Shown here: positions 52,104-60,814 of the stretch, one piece after another
How the letters are laid out: every line of letters starts with the position of its first letter
How positions within the stretch are numbered: the first letter of the stretch is position 1
Source of the DNA: Campylobacter concisus UNSWCS
Lineage (GTDB): Bacteria; Campylobacterota; Campylobacteria; Campylobacterales; Campylobacteraceae
Assembly: GCF_000466685.1 (NCBI RefSeq)
Contig: NZ_ANNG01000006.1
Location: 62,001-126,000, forward strand
DNA: 64,000 nt
Direction: 5' to 3'
Notes under the pieces: generated by a model
Seen by the model: the letters and a program-made list of their open reading frames with translations, nothing else
Told to the model about the DNA's origin: nothing
Database searches by the model: none
Translations under genes and position numbers: made by a program

Positions 52104-53202
52104 AAATTTCATAAACTACGCTGTGGTCCTGCTTTTTAAAGACAAAAAGGATCATCTATTTAGCTTTTGCCTCTTTGCGCTCATTATCTTTGTGCTAAGC
52201 TCGGTGCTTTTCATCTCTAGCTCGATCCAGCATGATCTCATAAGTTTAGTAAAAGATAGATCAAGCATCGTTGTTAGCGCCTTTCGTGCTGGCAAAAACG
52301 ACCTCATGCACCCTGGCTACATCTATGATATCTCAAAGATCGATGGTGTGGCTGATGTTAGAGGCGTGGCGGATGGGGAGTATTATTTCGTGCAAAAGCG
52401 CGTCTGGTTTCATCTATATGAGGATGATAGCTTGAAAGAAGATGAGATGATCGTAGGCGAGGGCGTAAAAGCCGCTATGAACGAGCTTTACTACGATGAG
52501 AGCTTTAACTTCTTGACAGAACAGCGCATGATATCAGTAAAGATAGTAAAAACCATGCCAAAACAAAGCGCTCTTATCACAAATAACGCCATATTTTTGC
52601 ATCCAAAAACCTTGCGAGCTATCTTAAATTTAAAAGATGAAGAGTACACAAAGCTCTATGTCGATGTGCCAAACACTGACGAGATCAGCCAAGTGGCTTT
52701 AAAGATAGAGAATTTATATCCAAATTCGTTTGCCATTAGCATAGAAGACGAGGTGGCAAACATTAGGCATCTTTACTACTATAAGGGCGGAATTTTTATG
52801 AGCATTTATGTTAGCGTTATGCTCATTTTTTTCGTACTGCTTAAAAACCAAATTTCGCTTGCTTATGGCAGCAAAAAGCGTGAGATAGCCATTTTGCGAA
52901 GTATAGGCTTTAGTATAAAAGAGATCATTTTTTTAAAATTTATACAAAATTTCATCGTTAGCGTTAGCGCCTTTTTGCTTGGTGTTATGTTAGCTTATAT
53001 CTTTGTATTTGTCTTTAACGCTCCATTTTTAAAGGGGATATTTTTAGGCGATGAGCTTTTAAATTTTACAAATTTCACGCCTATTTTGGAGTTTGATAAG
53101 CTCTTTTTGATCTTTGTCTTTGGCGTCATACCATTTTTGGCATTTGTCCTTATCCCGTCGTGGCGTGTGGCGTGTGGCGACATAAATGAGGGGCTAAAAT
53201 GA
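52093..53202 (+). CDS. FtsX/MacB-type ABC transporter permease
   Basis: The 369-residue inner-membrane protein has the four-span MacB/LolC layout. One span near residues 25-45 is followed by a periplasmic domain of about 190 residues. Three C-terminal spans follow, with the cytoplasmic coupling segment GSKKREIAILRSIGFS. I use the ATG at 52093 rather than the TTG two codons upstream. With the ATPase that follows (4-bp overlap) it recalls NosFY-type transporters that accompany NosL. The substrate, perhaps a sulfur or copper species, is unknown. Confidence 0.87.
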   Translation: MISRNFINYAVVLLFKDKKDHLFSFCLFALIIFVLSSVLFISSSIQHDLISLVKDRSSIVVSAFRAGKNDLMHPGYIYDISKIDGVADVRGVADGEYYFVQKRVWFHLYEDDSLKEDEMIVGEGVKAAMNELYYDESFNFLTEQRMISVKIVKTMPKQSALITNNAIFLHPKTLRAILNLKDEEYTKLYVDVPNTDEISQVALKIENLYPNSFAISIEDEVANIRHLYYYKGGIFMSIYVSVMLIFFVLLKNQISLAYGSKKREIAILRSIGFSIKEIIFLKFIQNFIVSVSAFLLGVMLAYIFVFVFNAPFLKGIFLGDELLNFTNFTPILEFDKLFLIFVFGVIPFLAFVLIPSWRVACGDINEGLK

Positions 53203-53867
53203 TAAATATAAGAGGCGTTAGCCTAGTCTATAACCAAGGCAAACAAAACGAGTTTTGCGCTCTAAAAAATATAAATTTAGACATTAATAACGGCGAGTTA
53301 GTGATACTAAAAGGCGTTAGCGGAAGTGGTAAAAGCACCCTACTCTCGCTCATAGCCCTACTTCAAAAGCCAACTAGCGGAGAAATTTTGATAGATGGCA
53401 CTAACATCGCAAAGCTGCCTGACGCATTTTGCTCTGAGTTTAGACACAAAAGGCTTGGGCTTGTCTTTCAAAATTTTAACCTCATCGAGGGTTTAAGCGT
53501 CTATGAAAATTTGTTAGCTCCGTTTGCTCTAACAAATTTCAAGGCAAATGTGCGTGAAGAGATGATAAAAAAGGCTCTAAGTCTTGCAAATATCTCTCAC
53601 AAAAGAGATGAAAATGTATCAAATTTAAGCGGTGGCGAGCGTCAAAGATGTGCGGTGGCTAGGGCTTTATCAATGGATGCGGATATCATTTTGGCTGATG
53701 AGCCAACGGCAAATTTAGATAGAGATAACGCACGTGCATTTTTGGGTTTGCTAGAGTCATTTAAGGCGCTTAAAAAAAGTGTCATAGTCGCCACTCACGA
53801 TAGCATTTTTGACGAGCTGGGCACAACTGATAAGGTTGTAAGCTTGCAAAATGGAGAGATAGTATGA
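53199..53867 (+). CDS. ABC transporter ATP-binding protein (LolD/MacB type)
   Basis: The 222-residue ATPase has Walker A GVSGSGKSTLLS (about residue 40), Q-loop LVFQNFNLIEGL, signature LSGGERQRCAVARAL and Walker B IILADEPTANLD. An H-loop follows (VIVATHDSIF). It energises the adjacent permease. Overlaps of 4 bp with both neighbours show tight coupling. Confidence 0.95.
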   Translation: MINIRGVSLVYNQGKQNEFCALKNINLDINNGELVILKGVSGSGKSTLLSLIALLQKPTSGEILIDGTNIAKLPDAFCSEFRHKRLGLVFQNFNLIEGLSVYENLLAPFALTNFKANVREEMIKKALSLANISHKRDENVSNLSGGERQRCAVARALSMDADIILADEPTANLDRDNARAFLGLLESFKALKKSVIVATHDSIFDELGTTDKVVSLQNGEIV

Positions 53868-54817
53868 GTGTATTTTTATCAAACGCCGTTATCGCCTTTT
53901 TGTTAGCGGAGTTTGTGCTGTTAGTTTTGATGAGTATTTCGCTATTTTATGTCGTTAGGATCGTGAGATCGTGGGACTATAACGCGCTAACATCGCTTCA
54001 ATACTCACTTGAGAAGCAAAACTACCTTGTAAATACGATCTTGCTCTTTAGCGTCTGCACAAAGATCGTTTTGTTTATATTTTTCGCACTTTGTCTAAAC
54101 GAGCTCTCTGACATCGTGCCAGGGGCTATGTGCTCGGCTGGCGTGATCGGCTCAAATAAATTTGGCGGCATCTTGATGCTCACTAAAATTTTGCTCATCT
54201 TTGGGCTTGGTATCTGGCTAGTTGTAAACAAGCTTGACTTGCAGGCTCTAAATTTCCCATATCTAAAGAAAAAATATGCCATTTTCATTTGCCTTTTTGT
54301 GATGATACTAATAGAGCTTGGCATAGAAATTTCGTTTTTTTATAACATCCCGCTAAAAGTGCCAGTCTTTTGCTGCTCTGTCACTTTTCAAGCTCCAAAG
54401 CTGCCGTTTGGTTATACAAATTTTGGCTTAGTAAGCGTATTTTTCGTGCTATTTTTTGTCATTTTGGCGCTAAATTTCTTAAAGCAAAGCATGGCAAGCT
54501 TTGTAGCAAATTTGCTATTTTTAGTGCTTAGCTACTACACTATCACCTACTTTTTTGGTCTTTACGTTTATGAGCAGCCAAATCACAAGTGCCCATACTG
54601 CATGCTAAGAAGCGACTATTTTTACGTTGGCTACCTTATCTGGGGCAGTTTGTTTTTGGGTGTTTTTTACGGCCTTATGCCATATCTTGTGGAGATCATC
54701 ACAAAGACAAACTACTCGCACAAGCTTAAATTTTCATCGATCTGGCTAAGTGTTTGCGTGCTGATCTGCTCGCTTTACGTGCTCAAATACTATTTGTTAA
54801 GAGGATTTTTATTTTGA
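53864..54817 (+). CDS. multispan membrane protein with cysteine motifs, mcc cluster
   Basis: The 317-residue protein has about seven hydrophobic spans. Cysteines cluster in three loops: C90 (GAMCSAG), C170-C171 (PVFCCSVTF) and C243/C246 (NHKCPYCML, with H241). The CPXC pair recalls thiol-redox or metal-handling membrane proteins (VKOR-like resemblance is weak). Its position between the ABC ATPase and a NosL-like gene suggests copper or disulfide handling for MccA maturation. Family not recognised. Confidence 0.7.
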   Translation: MSVFLSNAVIAFLLAEFVLLVLMSISLFYVVRIVRSWDYNALTSLQYSLEKQNYLVNTILLFSVCTKIVLFIFFALCLNELSDIVPGAMCSAGVIGSNKFGGILMLTKILLIFGLGIWLVVNKLDLQALNFPYLKKKYAIFICLFVMILIELGIEISFFYNIPLKVPVFCCSVTFQAPKLPFGYTNFGLVSVFFVLFFVILALNFLKQSMASFVANLLFLVLSYYTITYFFGLYVYEQPNHKCPYCMLRSDYFYVGYLIWGSLFLGVFYGLMPYLVEIITKTNYSHKLKFSSIWLSVCVLICSLYVLKYYLLRGFLF

Positions 54818-55323
54818 TAAAGCAAATTTTTTCTCTTTGTTTGTTGGCTCTAGTCTTAGCCGTGCTAGCCTATAATGCCGACATAAGTGACGATAAAATT
54901 TTAGTCCTAAATAACGGCAAATTTGAGCCCATAGAGCAGCTAACGCCAAATAAATTTATATGTTATGAGAGCAGGACACTCATCGCTGATAACAACGACA
55001 CAGCTCAGGCCATCATGCCAAATGGCGACATCTACTTTTTTAACGACATCACAAATTCCTTCATCTGGTATATGGCACAAAAGAGCAAAGATAAGATCAA
55101 GTTATATGTCTATTCAAGAGATACAAACCGCTACATCCTAGCGCAAGATGCCTGGTACTCGAGGGTCGATATCACGCCTATGGGATATGGCATAGGGGCG
55201 TATGAGTTTCACACTTACGGCATAAATGACAACTACTTTAAAGAGGTCTTGCTCTACGCAGCACGCGGCGAAACGCTGCTAAATCCATACATAAACATCC
55301 TACTTTCAGAAAATAAGATATAA
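54814..55323 (+). CDS. second NosL-like protein, membrane-anchored
   Basis: I place the start at TTG 54814 (169 residues, MIKQIFSLCLLALVLAVLAY), which overlaps the previous stop as TTGA. An in-frame upstream start would run 60 bp into that gene. One N-terminal span is followed by a NosL-like core: KFICYESRTLIA (C50, in place of the CGM motif), IMPNGDIYFFNDITNSF, then AQDAWYSR and TPMGYGIGAYEFH, the last being a NosL hallmark. It probably works with the first NosL protein. Last gene of the cluster. Confidence 0.72.
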   Translation: MIKQIFSLCLLALVLAVLAYNADISDDKILVLNNGKFEPIEQLTPNKFICYESRTLIADNNDTAQAIMPNGDIYFFNDITNSFIWYMAQKSKDKIKLYVYSRDTNRYILAQDAWYSRVDITPMGYGIGAYEFHTYGINDNYFKEVLLYAARGETLLNPYINILLSENKI

Positions 55324-55331
55324 ATTTAGAG

Positions 55332-55365
55332 AAGCTCTAAAATTTGTTAGAGCTTGCTTGGTTTT
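55332..55365 (+). terminator. terminator of the mcc cluster
   Basis: AAGCTCTAA (55332-55340) pairs with TTAGAGCTT (55347-55355) over AATTTG; GCTTGGTTTT follows. It lies 9 bp after the last stop. Confidence 0.65.
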
Positions 55366-55413
55366 GGGTATTAATGGAGGGAATGATTTAAATTTATTGC
55401 CTAAAATCTGTTG

Positions 55414-55951
55414 CTAGTTTATTCTTATTATGTCTATGTTGCTATTGTTCATTTTTTTAAAATAATCACATCCTCTCTGATATCCTAAATCACAAGCCTT
55501 TTTAAATAGTTTAATTGCTTTGATATAGTCATGTTTTATACCCTGGCCTTTTAAATATAAAACCCCTAAATTAGAACAACTTGGGCTAATTTCGTCATCA
55601 CATGCTTTTTGCCATAGTTTGGCTGCTTTTAGGTGGTCTTGTTTTACTGATTGCCCCTTTGAGTATAAATTTCCTAAATTATTACAGCTTTGAGAATATC
55701 CATCATCACAAGCTTTTTCAAACAACTTGGCTGCCTTGTGAAAATCTTGTTGCACACCTTGTCCGTTTTCGTATAAAACTCCTAAATTTGAGCAGCTCTC
55801 ACTTACATCGGCTTCACAAGCTTTTTGCCATTGCTTGGCGGCTTTATCAAACTTACCCTTATTTATCGTAAGCCTCAAGCCCAAGTTCAAAAAGATCTTT
55901 AGAGAAGCTAGTAGTAAGTAAGATCACAGATAAAAGAACAATCTTTTTCAT
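55414..55951 (-). pseudogene. frameshifted Sel1-repeat protein gene
   Basis: The ATG at 55951 opens a signal peptide (MKKIVLLSVILLTTSFSKDL) and FELGLEAYDK. A TAA at 55861-55859 then ends that frame. One base over, the sense continues as KGKFDKAAKQWQKACEAD and on through four Sel1 repeats (for example SCNNLGNLYSKGQ) to a stop at 55414. A single extra base near 55860-55870 explains the break. The repeats are otherwise intact, so the mutation may be recent or a sequencing error. It is a paralogue of the Sel1 gene at 50104, on the opposite strand. Confidence 0.82.
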
Positions 55952-56008
55952 TTCTTCTTCATTTTTATAAATTTAATTTGCCTCTTCGTTAGAAAAACAA
56001 TCCTAATG

Positions 56009-56782
56009 TTAGTATCTAACGTTATTAACTTTTAAAAAGTCTCTTAGGTCTTCGTATTCGCTATTTTCGAAGTAGCGCCATTTGCCGGGTTTTAGCATAT
56101 CAAGGCTAATACGCCCAAAGCTAACACGTTTTAGATCCATCACTTCAAGGTCAAAGTAGCCAAAGAAGCGACGAAGCTCCCTATTTTGCCCCTCGTTGAT
56201 GATGACTTTTAGCTTTGTATAGCCGCCACTTGAGCCAAAGACTTTGTAGGCTAGAAATGGCTTAAATTCCATTGATTTTATAGTTGTTTTTGCGTGCGCG
56301 CCTTTGGTGGCGTCCTTGGCAAAAAAGCCATTCGTCATTGCCTCTATTACCTCTTTTGTTACTTCGCCTTTTACCTTCAGGTAGTATTCGCGCTCTAGGT
56401 CGCTATTCATTAGCGCTGTGGCGATCGCTGGAGCGTCAGTTAGTAAAAGTAGCCCCTCGCTTGCATAGTCTAAGCGCCCCACGCTAACAAATTTGGCAAA
56501 TTTCTTATCTAACGTGTCGTAGATCGTCTTTCGTCCGCGGTCATCTTTCTTGCTAACTAGCTCGCCCTTTTGTTTGTGATAAACGATAACGGTAAATTCC
56601 TTCTTTAGCTTTATCAAACGGCCATTTATGCGCACTTTGTCATCTTCATCCACGCTTGTAGCAAGGTCACTAACCACACGTCCTGCTATACTAACCTTGC
56701 CAGCTTTTATCAGCTCATCTGCCTCACGGCGTGAGTAGTTTGTGTTATGCGAAATAAATTTATTTAGTCTTGTTTTTTCCAT
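56009..56782 (-). CDS. rluB: 23S rRNA pseudouridine synthase, RluB/RsuA family
   Basis: The 257-residue protein has an N-terminal S4 RNA-binding domain (MEKTRLNKFISHNTNYSRRE, then ADELIKAGKVSIAGRVV). The RsuA-type catalytic domain follows, with the Asp in VGRLDYASEGLLLLTD near residue 102 and the INEGQNRELRRFFGYF motif. RluB modifies U2605 of 23S rRNA; RluE/RsuA cannot be fully excluded. It is the last gene of the rsmA-rnj-kdsD-rluB row, 1 bp after kdsD. Confidence 0.9.
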   Translation of the reverse strand: MEKTRLNKFISHNTNYSRREADELIKAGKVSIAGRVVSDLATSVDEDDKVRINGRLIKLKKEFTVIVYHKQKGELVSKKDDRGRKTIYDTLDKKFAKFVSVGRLDYASEGLLLLTDAPAIATALMNSDLEREYYLKVKGEVTKEVIEAMTNGFFAKDATKGAHAKTTIKSMEFKPFLAYKVFGSSGGYTKLKVIINEGQNRELRRFFGYFDLEVMDLKRVSFGRISLDMLKPGKWRYFENSEYEDLRDFLKVNNVRY

Positions 56783-56783
56783 T

Positions 56784-57737
56784 TTATAGTCCTAAATTTG
56801 CAAGGTCGTGGATGTGTAAAACGCCCACAGGCACGCCATTTTCTACGACGGCTAGAAGCTGAATTTTATACTTTTCTATGAGGGTTAACGCATCTACAGC
56901 TAACATCTCTTTGTTATCTATCTCTTTTGGATGCAAGGTTGCAAATTTCATCGCTGGCTCGTCTAAATCAAAGTCCTCTCTCATAAGCGCACGCCTAAGG
57001 TCGCCGTCACTTAAAAGGGCGTCTAGCACGCCATCTTTATCTACTATTAAAACCGTGCCAAGTTTGCCATGCGTCATTGTATCAATGGCACTTTTTAGGG
57101 TTGCATTCCAGCGAACTATCGGTAAATTTTCGCTTCTCATCACATCTTTTACTTTTAAAAATAGCCTTTTGCCAAGGCTGCCACCTGGATGAAAATTTGC
57201 AAAGTCCTCTTTTTTAAAGCCGCGCTTTTGCATCAAGCAAACAGCTAACGCATCGCCAAGAGCTAACGTTAGCGTGGTTGATGCCGTTGGAGCGGCATTT
57301 AGTGGGCACGCTTCTTTTTCTACATTTATATCTATAAAAGCGTCGCTAAATTTACCAAGCGAGCTTGTTTTGCTCCTTGCCATGGCGACTATTTTCACGC
57401 CAAAGCGCTTTACATGAGGCAAAATTTTGACAAGCTCATCGCTCTCGCCACTAAAACTAATGGCTAACAAAACATCGTCTTTTTCTATCATACCTAGATC
57501 TCCATGCATAGCCTCTGTTGGGTGTAAGAAAAAGCTTGGCGTGCCAGTGCTTGCAAGCGTAGCAGCGATCTTTGCGCCCACGTGACCGCTCTTGCCCACG
57601 CCTGTTACTATGACTTTGCCTTTTGCGTTAAATATCAAATTTACAGCATCTTCTATCTCTACGCTTTTAGCGTGTCTTAAAAGCTCATTTGCTTCTATCT
57701 CTAAGACTTCAGCGGCGATTTGGTTGGCTTTTTGCAT
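56784..57737 (-). CDS. kdsD: arabinose-5-phosphate isomerase (KdsD/KpsF)
   Basis: This enzyme turns ribulose-5-phosphate into arabinose-5-phosphate for Kdo and lipo-oligosaccharide synthesis. The 317-residue protein has a SIS domain (GKVIVTGVGKSGHVGAKIAAT, LHPTEAMHGDLG, SFSGESDELVKILP, NAAPTASTT). A pair of CBS domains follows from about residue 195. All hallmarks are present. It lies 9 bp after rnj. Confidence 0.95.
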   Translation of the reverse strand: MQKANQIAAEVLEIEANELLRHAKSVEIEDAVNLIFNAKGKVIVTGVGKSGHVGAKIAATLASTGTPSFFLHPTEAMHGDLGMIEKDDVLLAISFSGESDELVKILPHVKRFGVKIVAMARSKTSSLGKFSDAFIDINVEKEACPLNAAPTASTTLTLALGDALAVCLMQKRGFKKEDFANFHPGGSLGKRLFLKVKDVMRSENLPIVRWNATLKSAIDTMTHGKLGTVLIVDKDGVLDALLSDGDLRRALMREDFDLDEPAMKFATLHPKEIDNKEMLAVDALTLIEKYKIQLLAVVENGVPVGVLHIHDLANLGL

Positions 57738-57746
57738 AAATTTTCC

Positions 57747-59900
57747 TTACATTAGATAGATGATCGGCACGATAGTTGGGTACTTTTTGACCTTTCTAAA
57801 GATGTGCTTTCTGATCACTTGGCGCACTTGTGACTCGAGTAGTCTGCTATCTTTCAAAAGCTCCTCTTTGACGTTGCTTAAATACTGCTCTAGCACGCCC
57901 TCCATCTCTTTTCTAAACTCAGCATCTTGCTTGTCACCCACAAGGCCGTAGCTGATGACGCGAGGCTTGTTGATGAGCTTTGCGCCGTGACGTGAAATTT
58001 GAGCGATTATCATGACGACACCTGCTTCAGCTAGATTTTGTCTGTCGATGACGACGTCGTCTGCGATTTGTTTATTTATTTGATTATCTATGAAGACTTT
58101 GCCAGTTTTTACAGTTTTTACACGTTTTAGGTATTTTTGACAAACCTCCATCTGATCGCCGTCGCTCATTAGATAGATATTTCTCTCATCCACACCACAG
58201 CTAATGGCCGTCTCTTTGTGCTTTGCTATGTGGTTGTATTCGCCATGCACCGGCAAGAAAAATTTTGGTTTTATGAGGCGAAGCATCAGCTTTTGCTCTT
58301 CTTGCGCTGCGTGACCGCTGACGTGGATCTCGCTAAAGTCTTGGTAAGCGACGCTCGCGCCTGATTTTAGTAAGAAGTTTAGCACCGTTGAGACGCTGTT
58401 TTCGTTGCCTGGGATCGCTTTTGAGCTGATTATGATCTGATCGGTCGGCTTTATCTTTATATATTTGTGCTCGTCTGTCGCCATGCGGTAAAGCGCACTC
58501 ATAGTCTCGCCCTGAGAGCCAGTAGTGACGATAAGCACCTCATCATCTTTAAATTTACCAACCTCGTTTGCATCGATAAAAATTTTCTTATCAAGCTTGA
58601 TATAGCCAAGCTCCATCGCAGTGTATAAATTTCTCTCCATTGATCTGCCGATGACACAGACTTTGCGGTTGTATTTTAGTCCCCACTCGATCGCTTGATA
58701 GACGCGGTGGATGTTTGAGCTAAATGTGCTCATTATGACGCGGCCTTTTGCCTTTGAAAATATCGCGTCAAAGGTCTTGCCAACGCTGCTTTCGCTCTTT
58801 GTAAAGCCCTCTTTGTAGCTGTTCGTGCTATCGCTTAATAGACAAAGCACGCCACGCTCGCCATAATATGCTAGTCTGCCAAGGTCTGTTGGGTAGCCAT
58901 CTATCGGCGTGTGATCGATCTTGAAGTCGCCTGTGTGGATGATCGTGCCAGCCTTTGTCGTGATCGCAAGTGCCGAAGCGTCGATGATAGAGTGGGTTAT
59001 ATGTATCCACTCGACCTCAAAGTCACCTATGAGATATGGTTTTCTTTTTTCGACCGATCTAAAGAGTGAGCGCTCTTGTTTTAGTCCGTGCTCTTCAAAT
59101 TTATTATTTATCATGCCAAGCGGTAACGGTGTGGCGTAGATAGGAAATTTAAACTCTTTGTAAAAATAAGGCACCGCGCCGATGTGATCCTCATGCGCGT
59201 GAGTGATGATGACACCTTTTATCTTATCTTTTATCTTGCGAACATAGTCAAAGTCTGGGATGAGGATATCCACGCCGTGCATGCTCTCGCTTGGAAAGCT
59301 CATACCGATATCAACGATTATAGCGCTAGTTTCTGTCTCAAAGACCGTCATATTGCCGCCGATCTCGCCAAGACCGCCAAGTGGCGTTATGCGAATTTTA
59401 TGCTCGCTTGAGTTTAGATATTTTAGTGGCTCAAGTCTTAGCTCGTGAGTGGCTTTGTTTGCCTCCATCGCGCTTGCGATATCTTGTTGCCACTGCTCGT
59501 TGCCATTTAGCTTTGCGGGTAAATTTTTCTTTGGTTTTTTAGCCTTTTTAGGTTTTTCTTTTTGCTCTTTTGTCTCGTTTTTAGCTTCAGCTTTTGGCTC
59601 TTGTTTAGGCTTTTCTTTTTGTTGTTTTTGCTCTTTTGGTTTATTGTTTTCGCCAGTTTTGTTTTGATTTTTGTTATTTCTTTGCTTTTTTGGGCGAGGA
59701 TTTTGACTCTTTGGCTCGGCTTGCGTTTTGGCTTCAGCCTGCTCTGCTGCAAAGAAGTTATCTATCACGCTTTTGCTTGCCAGTGAGGTTTGCTCGGTAG
59801 TTTCGCCCTCTTGTTTTGGCTTGTTTTTTGGTCTAAATCTTCGTCTTTTGTTGTTTTTACTTTGGTTAGTTACAACTTTCTCTTCGTTTTTGTCGTTCAT
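57747..59900 (-). CDS. rnj: ribonuclease J
   Basis: RNase J is a metallo-beta-lactamase-fold exo/endoribonuclease central to mRNA decay in this class. The 717-residue protein has a lysine/glutamine/asparagine-rich N-terminal extension of about 155 residues. The core follows: GGLGEIGGNMTVFE, zinc motif ITHAHEDHIGAVPYFY, HTGDFKIDHTP and SGHAAQEEQKLMLRL, and then a C-terminal domain. The H. pylori enzyme has a comparable extension. GGAAG precedes the ATG. The start lies inside the end of rsmA (35-bp overlap). Confidence 0.96.
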   Translation of the reverse strand: MNDKNEEKVVTNQSKNNKRRRFRPKNKPKQEGETTEQTSLASKSVIDNFFAAEQAEAKTQAEPKSQNPRPKKQRNNKNQNKTGENNKPKEQKQQKEKPKQEPKAEAKNETKEQKEKPKKAKKPKKNLPAKLNGNEQWQQDIASAMEANKATHELRLEPLKYLNSSEHKIRITPLGGLGEIGGNMTVFETETSAIIVDIGMSFPSESMHGVDILIPDFDYVRKIKDKIKGVIITHAHEDHIGAVPYFYKEFKFPIYATPLPLGMINNKFEEHGLKQERSLFRSVEKRKPYLIGDFEVEWIHITHSIIDASALAITTKAGTIIHTGDFKIDHTPIDGYPTDLGRLAYYGERGVLCLLSDSTNSYKEGFTKSESSVGKTFDAIFSKAKGRVIMSTFSSNIHRVYQAIEWGLKYNRKVCVIGRSMERNLYTAMELGYIKLDKKIFIDANEVGKFKDDEVLIVTTGSQGETMSALYRMATDEHKYIKIKPTDQIIISSKAIPGNENSVSTVLNFLLKSGASVAYQDFSEIHVSGHAAQEEQKLMLRLIKPKFFLPVHGEYNHIAKHKETAISCGVDERNIYLMSDGDQMEVCQKYLKRVKTVKTGKVFIDNQINKQIADDVVIDRQNLAEAGVVMIIAQISRHGAKLINKPRVISYGLVGDKQDAEFRKEMEGVLEQYLSNVKEELLKDSRLLESQVRQVIRKHIFRKVKKYPTIVPIIYLM

Positions 59901-60708
59901 TATCTTCCTTTAATCTTTCAAATACTTTTAGATAAGAATCGACATCTAGTTCGTGTGGACGTAAATTTTGAGCTAAGCTTAGGTCTTCAAAAATTTCTTC
60001 TAACGCTTTTTTGTCAAAATTTGTGGATAAATTTTTCAAAAGCGTCTTTCTTGGCGAAGCAAACGCAGCTCTTAAAAATGCTTTAAAAGCCTCGTATTGT
60101 TTTGCATCTTTGAAAATCCCGTCTTTGCCAAAAATCTTTTTTGTTTTTTGTAGTTTGATGACTGAGGATGTGACCTTTGGAGGTGGATTAAAAAGTTTTG
60201 CATCCACGTCAAACAAAAGCTCACACCTGCCTTGAAGTGAAGCGAGGATCGATAAAGCGCTAAATTCTTTATCCCTGCTATTTGCACTAAATTTAAGAGC
60301 AACCTCTTTTTGTATCATCACAATAAGCCCAAGGCATTTTTCGTCATCTATCGCATTTAGTATCATCTTCGTAGCAACGTAATAGGGCAAATTTGCGACC
60401 AAAAAGTAGTTCTGGCTACTTAGTCCGCCCTCTTGCTGCCACTGCTCTAAAGCATCTTTACAAAAAAGTTTTAATTGTCCATTTTGGATCTCATTTGCAA
60501 ATTTGACCTTTAAAATTTGAAACAGCTCACAATCTATCTCAAAAGAGGTCGTCTTGTAAATTTGCAAAAGTCTAAATGTCAAATCACCTAAGCCAGGCCC
60601 AATCTCAACGACGTTTTCTACGTCCTTGGGTATCGCTTGGATGATCTTATCTAGTGTCGCTTTGTCTTGTAAAAAATTCTGTCCAAAGTGCTTTTTTGCC
60701 TTTATCAT
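59866..60708 (-). CDS. rsmA: 16S rRNA adenine(1518/1519) dimethyltransferase
   Basis: RsmA/KsgA dimethylates two adenines near the 3' end of 16S rRNA. The 280-residue protein begins MIKAKKHFGQNFLQDKATLD. It shows SAM motif I VVEIGPGLGDLTFRLL and the catalytic NLPYYVATKMIL. The C-terminal domain contains RAAFASPRKTLLKNL. I use the ATG at 60708, which gives the conserved N-terminus; a TTG at 60726 would add six residues. It overlaps rnj by 35 bp and heads the leftward operon. Confidence 0.95.
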   Translation of the reverse strand: MIKAKKHFGQNFLQDKATLDKIIQAIPKDVENVVEIGPGLGDLTFRLLQIYKTTSFEIDCELFQILKVKFANEIQNGQLKLFCKDALEQWQQEGGLSSQNYFLVANLPYYVATKMILNAIDDEKCLGLIVMIQKEVALKFSANSRDKEFSALSILASLQGRCELLFDVDAKLFNPPPKVTSSVIKLQKTKKIFGKDGIFKDAKQYEAFKAFLRAAFASPRKTLLKNLSTNFDKKALEEIFEDLSLAQNLRPHELDVDSYLKVFERLKEDNERQKRRESCN

Positions 60709-60814
60709 AGACGCGATATTAGCCAAAGATTACTTATACAATGATTACAAGTTTAGTTTAATCATATATAAAATGGACTATAATCACTAAATAACAACAA
60801 AATAAGGCGCAAAT

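Noticed and set aside
54754-54813. Longer N-terminus for the second NosL-like protein
   Set aside because: It would overlap the upstream gene by 64 bp and precede the membrane span with unrelated residues. The TTG at 54814 gives a 4-bp overlap like the neighbouring genes.
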